This document shows, piece by piece, positions 24,415 through 37,742 of a stretch of DNA of 64,000 nucleotides (position 1 is its first letter; every line of letters starts with the position of its first letter). Source of the DNA: Luscinia megarhynchos. Its lineage: Eukaryota; Chordata; Aves; Passeriformes; Turdidae. The DNA is taken from NCBI GenBank assembly GCA_034336665.1, contig JAPFBE010000003.1, positions 63,283,352 to 63,347,351 on the forward strand, given 5' to 3'. The position numbers were made by a program, and so were the translations under genes. The notes beneath the pieces are model-generated. The model had not been told where the DNA came from. It searched no databases and saw nothing but the letters and a program-made list of their open reading frames with translations.

Positions 24415-27082
24415 TTTAAGAAACTCCCTTCTTTGACATGTTGCTAGAACAGAGGACAGCTTTGAAACATCATGGCAAGAGTTTCTTGCAAATGGTATGG
24501 AATCAGGAGCTCAGTCTACACCAGGCATTAGTTCCACCAAGGCTTCATCCTCCGAGTTTACCATCTGTTATTTAAAGCACGAGAGTTGCCTCTTCTCAAA
24601 GACTTCAGCTGAAACTGCTGCAGTGCAATTTAATTGAAATACTTGTTTAGGAGAGGGGTGGACTGATTTTTGCTAGCTGGCATATATCTAGAGTAGCTGG
24701 GAGCATGGTTCTGTTCCAAAAACTGCTGTAGAGCCTTTTGAAAACTTGTGCTGCCTGAAGTACTCACATTCCTTGCGGTTATTTCTGACACATGAAGGGT
24801 ACAGTCATCAAAAATGTGAGAAGCATGTGGTAAAACTGGCAAAATCTTGCTTTTCAAGACAGTCACTGGACTTCCTGCCTGCAGCCAAATGAAGAAGAAT
24901 TTGCCACATTACTATTAACCTCAAGGAGTTAAAGTTTTTTAATTGCTTTTTCTTTGTGCTTCAAACAAGTTGCAGCCTAGGGTAGCACAGGCAAGACACA
25001 GGGTCAGGTATTGATTCACAAGACATAAAAAGTAAGTTTGTTTTCCTCCATTTTAGCTGTGCTAAAACTTGAGCCAACCCTGTTTGTGAGGATGTGATAG
25101 TGGCAGGAGGCCCAGTTCTGATATTCAACTAAGCAAAGCAGACTTCTGCCCAAATCTTGAACACCACATATGTGAATGATCAAAAACATACTTTAAGGAA
25201 AAACAATTCCCCAGCTTTCACACTTCCTGGCTTCACTGGATGGAGAAAACTGCTGGAGTTGCCAATTGCAGCCTGGGAAAAGTTTTGCAGTGGAGTGAGA
25301 AAATCTAACAGCATGAATTTTCAAAAGTGTGAATGTTTATATAAGAAAGCCTAGGAGAAGTTCTTATTTTTGCAAAAATTAATTTCTGAAGACTGTTTGA
25401 TGGTAATTATTTTTAATAACATGCTGGATTCTGCTTTCAGGAAGTTTTATTCATTGTTTTCCGTATTCATCCTAGACTACTGAATCATTTGTTAAATCAA
25501 ATGAAGTTCAAAAATTGGGATCTGAAGGAGCAAAACAGAGCTATCAGGTTTTCATATTCTGTTTTATGTAAGTGGCAAGTAATTTCCAACAAAGCTTAAA
25601 TTAAAAAAAAAAAAATTATCAGTGTTATATTTCCCTGCAGGTACTTTTGTGTTTTGCTGACTACAGTCCCCAAGACCTGGCTTAGCGTGGGGCCAGATGG
25701 TTGTAACACATCAGACAGAAAGAGAGCAACTTCTTTCAGTCTTTTCAAATTTGCTGTCAGGAAGCTACAGCTGATGCTAAAGGACAAGAAAGAAAGAGCT
25801 CAGTCATTTCAGCTTGGAGCTGGAAGGAGACTTTGACTGTCTGGATGGATCAGTGACCAGAGTACAGCATCTTTTCTTTCTATAACTTACTAATTATGTG
25901 TTGGACCAAGAGGAGAATATAAGATGGTAGTACCAATTCCTTGTTCCTTTCCACTGTTCACACAGCCAGCATTGATTGCTAAGAACAGCCTCTGTTGCTC
26001 TGCCCACTTTGGAGATATTCCTCCCCTTGCTGTTTTTATTTCATTTCCTGTGAGTGTGTGTTAGCCAAGGTAAACTCATGCCACAGTGCAGTGAACATGA
26101 ACAAAATAAATATAGGAAGCTTATGGCTTTTTTTAAAGCTGTGTGCTATTCATCTTGCTGAAACAAACAACCAGAAACCCCTGCTTGGCAGAATGAATTC
26201 TCAGGCCAAAATACAGCTCTCGTTCCTCTTATGTGAATTCTGCAAAGGAACCATCAGTATTGTATAGGAAAATTTCAGTAGCAGCTAAGCAGACCTGCAG
26301 GGTTTTCATGGCTGACAAGAGGGACTAAAATGGAGGAAATTCTGCCCAAATCCATATTTCTCTGCTACATGGAGGCCTTGGCTATTTCCTCCTCATTCAT
26401 AAGGTCTGCTCCTGGGCTGGCGTTTCCTATGGAGTGCTCTGAGACCTTCTGTGCTCCACAGACAGCTCCAGTGTGCTCCCCAGTGTCTGGGTACAGACAC
26501 AGGCATTGGGCACAGCCTGTCCCAAAGACACTCTTGTCAAATGGGCTCATTGTACAACAAAATTTTCAGATATACCCACAGACAGGGAAGGGCATTTCCC
26601 AGTTTAATCGACTCAAAGTTCACCTGAAGTTTGTGACATGGACTTTTCCACATCAATACTTCCCTGAAAACTGCTTTTCTTCATAATCCACTATCTCATT
26701 CCTACCTGTTCTCATTGAGGAAGGGCTAACTTTTCCTGGTGGCAATCCCAGGAAGATGCAGTTTCAGTGTTTTACTGCATGCAGCTCATCAGAAACTTCA
26801 TTTTCCCTCCAGAGATACTCCCCTGCTCCCCCAGAGCACAGCAGGCTCAAAAGAAATCTTGAATTTATCAGCAAAACAACTGGCAACTTCCTCACAGCTA
26901 GAGAATTTATCTGCAAATGCAAATAGTTGAATTGAACCAGCTGCACACCAGCTGGAACATTTTCACTGCAGCAATTTTTAGCAGAGGAGAAAATTATATA
27001 TTTTTAAAAATTTCTCTTAAAATGATGACAATAATAGTCCCACTAGCTGAATTCAGGGATTTGTGCCAGTGGCTCTCTGAAG
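24415..27082. other. Non-genic sequence, nothing recognised
   Basis: A 13-A run lies at 25603-25615. The longest open frame is 118 codons (26330-26686, plus), with no family resemblance. Confidence 0.6.
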
Positions 27083-27180
27083 GTCCTGGGGTTTTGATGT
27101 GTTTCGTGGGTTTTGGTTTGGTTGGGGTTTTTTTGTGGGTTTTTTTGTATGTTTGTTTATGACTTGGTTTGGTTTTAGTT
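27083..27180. repeat. T/G-rich low-complexity tract
   Basis: Repeated GGTTTTGG, TTGGTTTGG and GTTTTTTTG motifs with almost no C. It belongs to the same composition class as 14823-14960 and 20010-20073. Confidence 0.75.
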
Positions 27181-29973
27181 CTCTTTCTGTAAGGCAGTGG
27201 TCGACTCCAGGGTCCTTAGACAATATACTGGAGTAGAGAGTTCCTTGTTGTCCAGGTACTCACAAAGAATCCAGACAGCTCTGATTGTGACTACTGTGGG
27301 GGCACTTAGTGTGAATAATTTTCTGAACTCATCTTGTTCAGTGATATTTTTAATTTACGTTGTCAAAATAAGTTCTTGACTCTAAAGCAGAAAGGTCACT
27401 CCAACCTCAGACTACATTTAGGTCTACCTCAACTGGTTCAAACAGAAAAAGCAAACTGGCATTTTTTATTTTTACCCTGCTTCACTGCCACTGGGATTTC
27501 CTTCATTATAGACTTCCCACTGGTGACATTAGGATTAGGATGTCTAGGAATCAAGAGACATTGACATAGTGAGTGTTCCCCTAGAGAGTTATCTGGCATT
27601 TTCTTTCCAAATTAGGATGCTTAGCAAGCCTGGGACAGAAAAACTAGAACTGCACCCATTGGTACTGCAGATGTTATAAATACAAATGTATAGTCAAAGG
27701 TTGTTAATTTTTACATGCATAAAATGCACACACAAGAGAAGAATATAAACCAGCCATAAAACAGATGCATGGTTTTCTCTGATGCTGTGCTCATAGTATT
27801 ATACCCAAATATTAAACTGAATGCTGTGAAGTTCTCTTCCTCCACACTTACTTATTTATTTATTTGCTTTCTAGATGTTTGTGTGTAAATTCAGCTCTTA
27901 TTAAAGCTCACTAGCTGTAACAAGCTCTTGAAGAGGCTGGCTCTGCAAAAACTTTCCTCTTGGCATCTTTTGGAATGCATTTTTATTCAGGTCTGAAGAT
28001 GTTCTTTTAATTCCAATGGGACTGAATATACAGCTTTTTTTAAAAAGAAAACAAAAAACAAATCCTTCTGGTTCTCTTGGGAATGAATTAGTACCTCATT
28101 TCTTTGTGGAAAGGGAGGATGAAAAAGTTCTCTGCCATTCTGAATATTGTGAATTTTTCACTTTTTCTAGAGATAATGTTGTTTCAGCAAAATAATTAAT
28201 TTCCTGAGGAAGTATGACTTTCCTTGTGACACCCTTCTGCCTTTCTATTTTTATTTTGAAAAATACATCCCAGATATATTTGATTTTGTAAAAATTGATT
28301 ATACTCAAAAATAAAGCATTGTCATCCCCTGAAATGTTTTGATGTGAGCAGCTTAAGGTTGAAACACAGTGTAAATTTTCTTTTTGACTGAGCTCTGTGT
28401 CTCATCTGAGTACATAGAGCTCTCATCATCTGCCAAGTAGCCTCATCCAAGGGCAGAATGAGCATCTCAGGCACTGCAATTGCAATTGTAATATGTGCCA
28501 TGGCTCCTTGGGTAGATGCACTTCAATGTCACCTTCATTTTAAATAAAACCTTTCAATTTGGAAACAGCAGAATCTTTTGTTTCCATGTATCAAAAAAAA
28601 AAAAAATCCTTTGGAGACTTTTCAGATCTGTTTTCAGAGTTTGTTCTCCTCTTTTTAGATTTTTGACCTGATTTAAAAGGAAAGAAAGTGTCAGAAGTGA
28701 TGGGAAAGGAAATCCAATTTTTTTTAAAAGAACTGTCTGTGTCTGCTGTGCAGTGCCATTGCTTGCCAACCTCATTGTCCTTGTCCTAACAAAATTTATA
28801 CAGACATTTTTGGGAGTTTTGCTGAAGCAAAGACTGTAGGACTTAGACCATGTGAGAACAGATAAAGATAGAACACAAAATCACACTGATATGCTGCACT
28901 GGACTGCATACATAAGGCAGTACTCACACAGGTAATGGGGGAAGTCTTGAAATTTCCTGCAGATGGCTTTCCAAAAAACAGCCTTTAGCTGAAATGTGAA
29001 CTCTAGGGCTTAGTAATATTCACACCATCTCTTTGACAATAGTTCTCCCTACTGTCAGAGTAAAGAAGGTCAAATCTTTGCCCTGCAGAGCCATGCTGCT
29101 GGATGGGCTGCAAAGAAGGATTTTCATCTTCCAGTATACTTATGAGTGAAAATTCAGTAGCTGGCCCAGTGAGGTATTACTTACCTGAACAGAAATCTGA
29201 GATTTCATAATTAAAGGGCAAGAGGTCTCCTCTGTACTCTAATGCATAGATTAATTACAGTGTGAGGACCACAGCAGAAGAGCACAACTGGTAAATTATC
29301 TTGTCACTGAATGTAGAAGTGCAATAATGAGGGACGCTGTTACTTGTCATTCATATTATACAGCAGCTACCTCCATACCCTGCAATATTAAATTTTTACC
29401 CAGGTAAAGTGTATTTAATTATCTGTAGATGAATAGTTCCTTCAACCCATTTAAAAGAAAATAAGATTTACACAATTCTTACCACTTCTGTCTTTATACG
29501 TGACAAAAGGCTTCAGGTATTCTTTTTACTGCAGTGAATATGAATTAATATGGATAAGAAAAAATCCAAATCTAATATTTATATATAAGGAATCTACTAC
29601 ATTTTGCACATTGGGCGTCCTTAGTCATTTCTCATGTGGATTTCACCAGAAATTTCCTCTAAATTGAACTAATAGCATTTAGATTGAGTTTGTCATGATT
29701 TGCCTTGCAGTATCATAGGCAAATTTTCTCTTTGATCATATGGGAAATTTTATAATAAGATGAAGGGAACATGGTCTTGGAAAGAAATGTATGGAGGTAC
29801 CTATTTAAGTCCATTGATCATAGATTGCCTGACTCTGCTAAAGCTAAACTGCTAAAGCTGAGTGAGATAAATGTGACTGTTAATTCAAATGTAGGGGGTA
29901 TGGCGGGTCAATACAGCCTAGGACAAAAGATATAAAAACAGATCAAAGGGCTTCCTGGAGTTAATTCTTGTTA
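27181..29973. other. Non-genic AT-rich sequence
   Basis: No gene is seen. A short TTTA repeat lies at about 27849-27865 and a 14-A run at 28593-28606. Confidence 0.6.
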
Positions 29974-30112
29974 TGGCTTTAAAAAAAGGCAAAAAAAAAA
30001 AAAAAAGCCCCACAAAAAAAGAAAAGAAAAAAACAAAATCAAAACCAAAATAAAATAAAAAAACACAAAAAAACAACCAAACAAAAACCACAAAAAACCC
30101 CCAAAACAAACC
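29974..30112. repeat. A- and A/C-rich low-complexity tract
   Basis: About 140 bp with almost no T. A runs are interrupted mainly by C (CCAAAACAAACC, ACAAAAACC) and a few G. On the minus strand it is the same T/G class as the other tracts. The minus-strand open frame across it (29918-30109) is a Phe-rich artefact. Confidence 0.85.
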
Positions 30113-32009
30113 AGCTAGAAGTCAATTTAAAAATGCCAACAGTAAAGACCTGATCACCACCCTTGACATGTCATTCCATTCCTTAATTACTCTCAATTAA
30201 AACCTGTTTCTTCAGCTCTACCCTGCAGCCATTATATGCTTGCCTGACAGACTGAAGCAAACATAATCAAAGGCTACATTCCCTAAGAACCCATGTACCT
30301 GTGATTGTATCACTGTTTGCCTTCTCTTCAGTAGGCTAAGTAGACAAAGTCCTGGACCTTTCCCCTAGAAATTGACACCAAAACCATTCTTCAAATTCTG
30401 GGTGGAAGTAACTTAATTAAAGCTATGTATTAAGTCACCAGCTCATCCAGTCTTGACACTGAGATTTCTAAAGTAAAGAATAGTAAGTATCAGCATGGGT
30501 GAAAGGAGTTGTCCTTTTAGGATTTCTCTCAGTTATTAGTGGTAGATATACATGATGGACTTAAGATAGATGCTTAATCAAAGCTAGGGAAGAATAAAAG
30601 TGTATGGTGTACAAAACCCACAAAAACATTCCCTAATAGATGAATTTACAAATATGGGTGATTTCTCAGTCCCTCTCTATTTTATTAAGCAAATGAGAAA
30701 CAGGTCACAGACTTTTAACTAATTAATACCCAAATTAAAATTCTCCAGGTTCAGAGAAAAGAAGCATTCAGAAAATTGCAAGCATCAAAATAATCATAAA
30801 ATATAGGCTGAGTTTCTATTCAGCCATAGCAGACAATCTCCCCTGCACCAGCATAATGTTAAATTTTCCATTTCCAGCCTTGGAGTGATTTGTTGTATGT
30901 ACTTATTGAATAATACTGTTAAGCTGATAACCAAGTTTATGGATGGTTATAAAATCCTTCTGCTGCAGTTAATTTTCTTTTAATGTTACAAATAATAATT
31001 AAAAAAAGAACAGACTACTTCATAAATCACAAGATTCTTCCCTCTCATATTCATGGATGAAACCAAAAAACCAATTCAAATGATAACCTCATGCCAGCTA
31101 CACATCCACTGGAAGAGGCATCTTTCATGATGAGATAGAAGTGCCATTTCAGTCACTGACAAAGCTTTTGCTGTGGTCTCTACAAAAGAACCTCTTATCT
31201 TATCACTGAACACAGGTGTAAGCTTTACAAATGTATGCTGCAACTGCCCAGCTCCAAGCCCTATTGTAAAAACCATCAGTAGAAATTTGATATGCAAATC
31301 TCTGGGCAGTTCCTTGTCCTTGGGCTAAGTATGGCAGCTTATCAGGAATTCAGTGATACTTAAAGATTATTTTCCAAGCAGTTCTTCATAATATGGGTGA
31401 GGGGATCTCTTGCCCTATCACAGCTCTTGAATGTTGAGTGTAAGGTTTTTTTAAACATATTGATGTGGGAAACTTTGGGGTTAGAAGGAGCATAGGGATA
31501 AATAGGAAGTCATAGCTCAGGGCTTCTGTACAGAGGTAAAATTGTCTTCCATGTGCTTATTAGCCTGTCCAGAAGGATTGAAGGATTGCATTCATTTTGT
31601 CTTCCCTTGGTTTTGGAGATTCATGTTGCTTGCCCTCTATAACCCTGCTTGTTTTTTGAAATCTCTTCTCTCCAGGGGACAGTCCTTTGGAGATAGGGCT
31701 TGCACTTTATTTATGGAAATATGATGAATTCCACCTTTGCAAGAAAATTGAAGCAGCCTGTGCCTTTGCCTGATGCCTTTTTTTGTTTTCCCTCTCTGTA
31801 CTACCACCTAAACATACCACATCAGTTCAAACCCACAGAACTCTTTCTGTAGGGCTGCTGTCCACACTCTCACTCCCCAATTGTGTATATAGCCTTGATG
31901 GCTCCATGGCAGGTGGAGAATCCAGCACTCGCTCTAGTTCAGTTTCATACAGTTGGTGATTGTCCAGCTCTCTCGTGTCTCCAGACCTCTATCACCAAGG
32001 AAATCCAGA
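30113..32009. other. Non-genic AT-rich sequence
   Basis: Open frames are 73 codons or less. Nothing recognised. Confidence 0.6.
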
Positions 32010-32110
32010 GGTCTTCTTCAGCAAACTTCATGTACATGCAACTCCAGTGTCCAGATCATTGATAAAAATAATAAACAGCATTGACCCTTAAAACTGTGTA
32101 ATTTCTCTTC
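32010..32110 (-). mobile_element. CR1 LINE fragment (internal, reverse-transcriptase region)
   Basis: The plus strand reads CAGCAAACTTCATGTACATG, then CAGTGTCCAGATCATTGATA and AAATAATAAACAGCATTGAC. This is the inverted CR1 segment encoding G-x-x-L-F-x-I-F-I-N-D-L-D just upstream of the reverse-transcriptase catalytic block. The minus-strand translation still reads LFIIFINDLDTGV before stops appear. Flanks to about 31930 may belong to the same copy but are too diverged to be sure. The 3' UTR is missing. Confidence 0.7.
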
Positions 32111-35100
32111 CAAAGACAAGGTGTTCCTCTCCTACTAATGTTTGCACCATTTCAAGTCCAAGGCATGACAGTATCCTTCATAAACATACAAGGATACACA
32201 AGTTTCAGTAGTGATTTGCAAGGAGATAGAAATTCCCATACGGAAAACCCAACTTTGATGATTTGAATCATGCATGATCTTATCCTGAATATTCACCTGA
32301 CTGCCAATGTAATTTGGTCTTACAGAGCTGTCTTTTAGGGAGATTCAGCTAATTTCAGTTTAGCAATGGATATGTTGTGGATCTGGGATCTGTGCAGTCA
32401 CCTGAGTGCTTTTCTCCTTGTCATGTAGAGAAATAGGCATTTTCAGACAGCTGGGCATCCCACTAACCTGACACTTTTCAAGAATGAGATAAGTTTGCCT
32501 GTGCAGTGCTTATACATTTGTATACTATGGAAGAATTTCAGTTACTCACAGGCAGTGGTGCCAAATTTCCAATGAAGAAAATATTTCCACTCTGCCTAAC
32601 TTTAAGTTCCTAACTACAAAGCCTAGAAGACTGGACTACAGTTCTTTGGATGATGGTGTGGAATGCCAGTCTCTTCTGAATTGCCCTCTGAGGAAACCTG
32701 TCTCTACTTGATAGTGCAAGAAGCTGTTTATCTAGGCACTCAGCATTGTGGGGTTTGTGTCCTAGATGTCTTGGTTATACAGCAGCCAGGACTGTACCAT
32801 TTGCCAAATTTTATGGATAAAAACTTTTTTGGGGTGCCAAACTGAAGATGCAAGTGATTTGCATTTTTGAGCTGACTACAAGACAGGACTGGTTTCTCAG
32901 ATAAGCAGGACAGCTCACTGTACAGCCTCTGCTAAGGATAATCAGGTAAAAGTGGAAAGGAATCCAGCCTCATGCTGCATTACATTTTGAAAACCTTGTA
33001 GTAACACCATGTGCCTAAATTGAACCTGGCAGCCAAACATGCTGTGACTCCAGATGGCCACAGTGCTCCATAAAAACCCCCAAACATGATTTGAGCAGAA
33101 AGCCTTTTTGTAGGTAGGAAGTCCGAGAGGGAATAGTTTTCCTTGGAAGAATAATGTGCCATGTCTTTCCATCAAGAGTAAAACCTCTGCCACTGAGTAC
33201 CATTGAATTTGCACCTACATTTTTGCAAGGCAAGATTCACCTCTAACTTTGTCCTCCAGCTCTGAAGACAGCAGTGGTCTGTGAAGGCTTGCAATCTTCT
33301 GGCAGAAGGTGCAGTCTTGCAATCACAGGAGCAGGCTGATGGTTTTAGGGTTCCATCTAATGATTGCATGTAAATGGAGATAACAAAAAATGTGAAGACT
33401 GTGATAGAATGGACAGGTCTGAAGCAAATTGCATTATTTCAAACTGTTTAAGTGGTCACATTTGCATTTTATTTCAGCTCACAGTGTAAGGAGATGGAAA
33501 TAGAAAACATCCAAAAAAGGAAGTACATCCTTTTTGCATGTGCATAACTCACACTTCTAAAGCAACCATTGTATCTAAAATAAAATCTTTTGAGATTCCA
33601 AGAGCAGAAAGACACTGTTACTATGAGCATCTGTGAGCTTCAAAAGCCATTATAGGATAGCCATATTGCAAGGAATGTAAAAAACAGATTTTGTGCCTCA
33701 TTAATACTTTCCTGTTTGTTTTTTTCCCTGGCCTGCTGAGGGACTCCTGATGTGTTTTGGACTTATTTCACTTTGCATAACCAACTAGATATTCACTGTT
33801 ATAGGGACATTTCCCTCAACCAATATGTGTATCCCAACTTCCAGGTTCTGGAGACAGCTGCTTTCTAACTCAGGAAATATTATTTACTTCTTTGTTTACA
33901 TGAAGTGGAACTGGTCCAGGTGGAGATGATGAAATGAACATCTGAAAAGAGAGGCTGTTTCTGAAAAGGGACTATTTTACTGAAGAATTTCTACCTATTC
34001 CTACTCAATTTCAAACTATACACACAAAGCTCCAAGTTTAGAAAAAATATCATCCAAAAAAAAGATATTTCTCAAAAACAAGTTCATGAAAACAAGGATT
34101 CTCACCAAATTCTAGTAAACAAAGTATATGTACTAGCTCAATAGTTAATCTGAATTTTATGGTAGGTGGAACAGATTGGCTTAAATGTAAGAATAGGAAA
34201 AAGATGAGACAGGAGAAAGCTTAATGTCTGAGTTTCCTCTTTAAATAACATGATTTAGTTCAGGTTGAGCTGCACCAGTTACAGAAGGTTGAGACCAAAC
34301 TGTCTGGTCCATTGTTCTCCAGTTATCTGCTGTGAAGATTTCTTGCACCATCTGCTGAAACACCATGTACAGATATTGAATCCTGTTCCAAGTCCTGTTT
34401 GAGATGCAGGCTGGTTCTATGTGATAATTCTGTGCTACCTGCAGGGAATAAATGAAATGAAACAGCTCTATGTTGGTACAAAATACCCCTGTGGTATCCA
34501 GTGCCATTTAGGCTTGGAATCCAAGTTTTGATACCTATAACAAAATTTTGCAGGCCCAAGGGATAGGAAGCAAGAAATGAAGCAAAGATAGGCATATCAA
34601 GACTAAAGAATTTCCAGCCTGGAAATTCCCAAATTGGTGATTGTCCCACCTCATTGCAGTGACAAGCAATTTGGTGTGTGTCTTTGACCAGTTATAATCT
34701 AGACTATCTGTTGGCTGCACATCTCTGGTCCTGCAGAGGTATAAAGGGCAGCTGCATGCTCCTCAGTCATGTGAAACTTTACCAAAGATCAGAAAGGTCC
34801 AATATTAATTAGACATTCCCCTTAGACTTGACCCAGGCGTGATTATACAAGACAGAAGAGGGAAGCAGTCATCTCCTCTCCAAGTACCTCCTTCCTTATT
34901 ATTTTAAGAAAGCTGTCTTTAAAAAAAACCTAAAAAATTTTAAAAGTACAGCCTAATAAGCGCATGCAAAAATAGAGGAACCAGATATGAGGCTGTCTTT
35001 GGGTGCAGCCAAACTGGTGACCCCAGTCACACCAGGGAGATGGATTGTCCTGGTCTGCCTCAACCTTTCATTTCCCAGGAAATGAAGACAGAGCAAAAGG

Positions 35101-36992
35101 TAGCTTATCTGATGGACATATTAACATCAGCTAAAGCTATGTTTAAGCACCTGGAGCAGCCCAACGTGCCTACTTTGATAACAAAAATGTTTCTTGACTT
35201 AGCAATGAAACTTCTATGTCTACTATGATTTTATTTGCATTGCAATCTAGAGCAGTCAAATCCTGAGCAGACTCTCTCCTTTGAAAAATTAGGCACAAGA
35301 AGGAAGGAAACCACTTGACTATTTGCTTCACAATTAATTTACAGGAGTTAAAATACATGAGAAACAAAGAGGAACCAAAGAGTAGGTGAGACTGTCACTG
35401 TTTAACTCCCATGTCCCAAGGGACCAAAGGAATAACATGGTTAATACAGAACAAAAAGTGATCATAAACACGTTTCTTTTTCTCCAGGAGTAGGTAGCAA
35501 CAGATAAATAAATAAAGATTGACTATTCAAAGACTCCTGTCTTCCCATCTTTTAGGTAATTTTATAACTGATGTTGTGGCATGACCCATAGAAATAATTT
35601 AACTGCAAACCTGGTCATCAATCTAAACAATATTTATTTGGTTCTTTCCCAGGAAGAACCTTGGATCTTAGAAACAGTTTTTCAGAGCTCCTCTACTCAT
35701 TTATTCTTGGAAGCACACGGATTAATTAGAATAAGGTTATTTCATGCCTGAAACACCATCCTGATACACTACAGCAACTCTAACAACACCCTTGTGATCT
35801 ATGGTACCAGCACACCTGCCATACATTTGCTTTTTGAGCGATTGCCTACAATGAAGATGAAAGAAGTTTCTGTGAATCTGTTCACTAAACCAAATATCTG
35901 ATGTTGCTGTTACATGGACTAATGCACACGGCAGAATATTCCAGATCCCTTCCATTAACATGTGTGCATGCATGTGCCTGTACAGACACATAAATATATA
36001 TATATATTTATAGAAAGGAATGTAAGGAGAATTAATCATCTTTTGTCTTCTCTTTTCATTATAATTTAGCACTGCCTACTTTAAGACAAAGTAGAAATTA
36101 ATCATCTAGCTCTGATGCCATGGGAAATTCATATGTCTTTGAGTGTGTACCCAAACTCACATACCTGTGATAAAACCCTAAATGTTCTTTGAGTTTATTT
36201 CTGTCATTTACACACATTTTCTTGCATCCCTGCCTCTCAGCCAGAGACAGAAACAGAGATAAGATTGTTGAAAATGTAGGAACCACCTCCTTTCATTTCC
36301 TCCTAAGTGGGCCCTAGTTTGGCAAATGTCCTCAAGACATTTCCAAAACTTTTGACAATTACATGATTCAGATCAGCATAAACACGTGCACTTTAGGGGA
36401 GACATCTGCTTCAAAGCCCACCTAAACACAGTAGCTTTTCAAAGCCTAAGCATTTGCTGTTTGAAGTTGTGAGATGGGTGCTATCTTTAAAAGTTTATGG
36501 AAGGCTTTGAACACAGTGTCATACACAGGAGGAAAATACCACACAAAGATGGGGAAACAGGAATGCAGTCTCCAGGATACTGCTAGATTCCTTTCACCCT
36601 CTTTATCCCTGCCAAGTTGTGCAGTGCCCAGTGGTGGGTGCCATGAGCTGTGAAGGTGGGGATCTGAAAGAAAACTGTCACGGGGAGAATAGAGAGAAAG
36701 TTTAAGGCTGAATGAAAAAATGCTCTACAAGCAAAGACTGCTGAGGTAAAACAGACAAATCCAAAGAAGAGAAGACTGAAGAAGAGGAACAGCTTGCAGA
36801 ATCACCACTGCTAGTGTCAGTAAAGAGTACTTAACTATCAGCTAGATAAACCACCAGGAAACAAGTGCTGATGAATTGTATCACCCCCAGGTGAAGAAAG
36901 GACCAGATAACTTCCATCCTGCTGATTTTGGAACCATACTGGCAGATCTTCACCTGCATTGGTTCACAGTGTAATTTCCTCCCTTCCCTTTT
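32111..36992. other. Non-genic AT-rich sequence
   Basis: The longest open frames are 111 codons (35737-36072, minus) and 108 codons (34323-34649, minus), both unrecognised. A short AT repeat sits at 35994-36010. No named repeat was found. Confidence 0.6.
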
Positions 36993-36993
36993 T

Positions 36994-37024
<31 letters not shown>

Positions 37025-37036
37025 GTTTTGTTTTTC
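36993..37036. repeat. (TTTTG)n pentanucleotide repeat
   Basis: About eight tandem TTTTG units with a slightly impure start. A Lys/Gln/Asn/Thr-rich minus-strand open frame ends in it and is an artefact. Confidence 0.95.
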
Positions 37037-37665
37037 AATCAAATAAATATATAAGTCTGCAATGAAAAAAGGAGCAGCTTCAACAGGATAGACTGAGAAT
37101 GTGTGAATGAATGCTTCACCCCACAATAAGGATTTGGAGATTTTCTGAATAACTAGGATATATCCAATCAAACAATTAGCAAAATAATTTAAATATAGCC
37201 CAGGCAAGTATATAGAATATAAAGCTTCAAATTAAAGCAGGTAACAATCTATACTGCCAAATGAAATAAGTCCAGAGAAAGAGCCTGAGCCCTGATCATC
37301 CACTATGCTAAATAGTTATTTTGCTCCCTGCATTCTTTTTGGTTCTCTAATGGTCTCTCTCCAAGAGGAATCTGCTATGGAAAGAGTTAGCCCTAAACAG
37401 TGTGGACAGTGTGTAACTGTGCCCCAAGATTTTAATGATAAGGATCAGCTCTGGCCTTTTGTCCTTTGTCACTATTGACAGCTGCTGTGACCTTCTCACT
37501 TGTTTTGTGCATGACAGACAAATTCCTTTTGAACATAGTCCTTTCTTTTTTCATTATTTTGAAAAGTTGAAAATAAACAATAGCCAGTTCCTCCAAATAA
37601 GTAGTTTCAGTTTTCAGATACATCCCCTCAAATTGGTTTAGCCCAGGATTTCAGCATTTCAGACT

Positions 37666-37667
<2 letters not shown>

Positions 37668-37703
<36 letters not shown>

Positions 37704-37742
37704 CACACACAGATATATATATATATATGTGTGTGTGTATGC
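37668..37742. repeat. Compound (AT)n-(AC)n-(AT)n-(GT)n microsatellite
   Basis: An AT array (37670-37696) is followed by GCACACACAC to 37711, a second AT array (37713-37728), then GTGTGTGT and ATGC. The AC block and the GT block are mutually complementary around the central AT block. The unit from about 37697 to 37742 can therefore fold into a long hairpin or cruciform. Confidence 0.95.
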
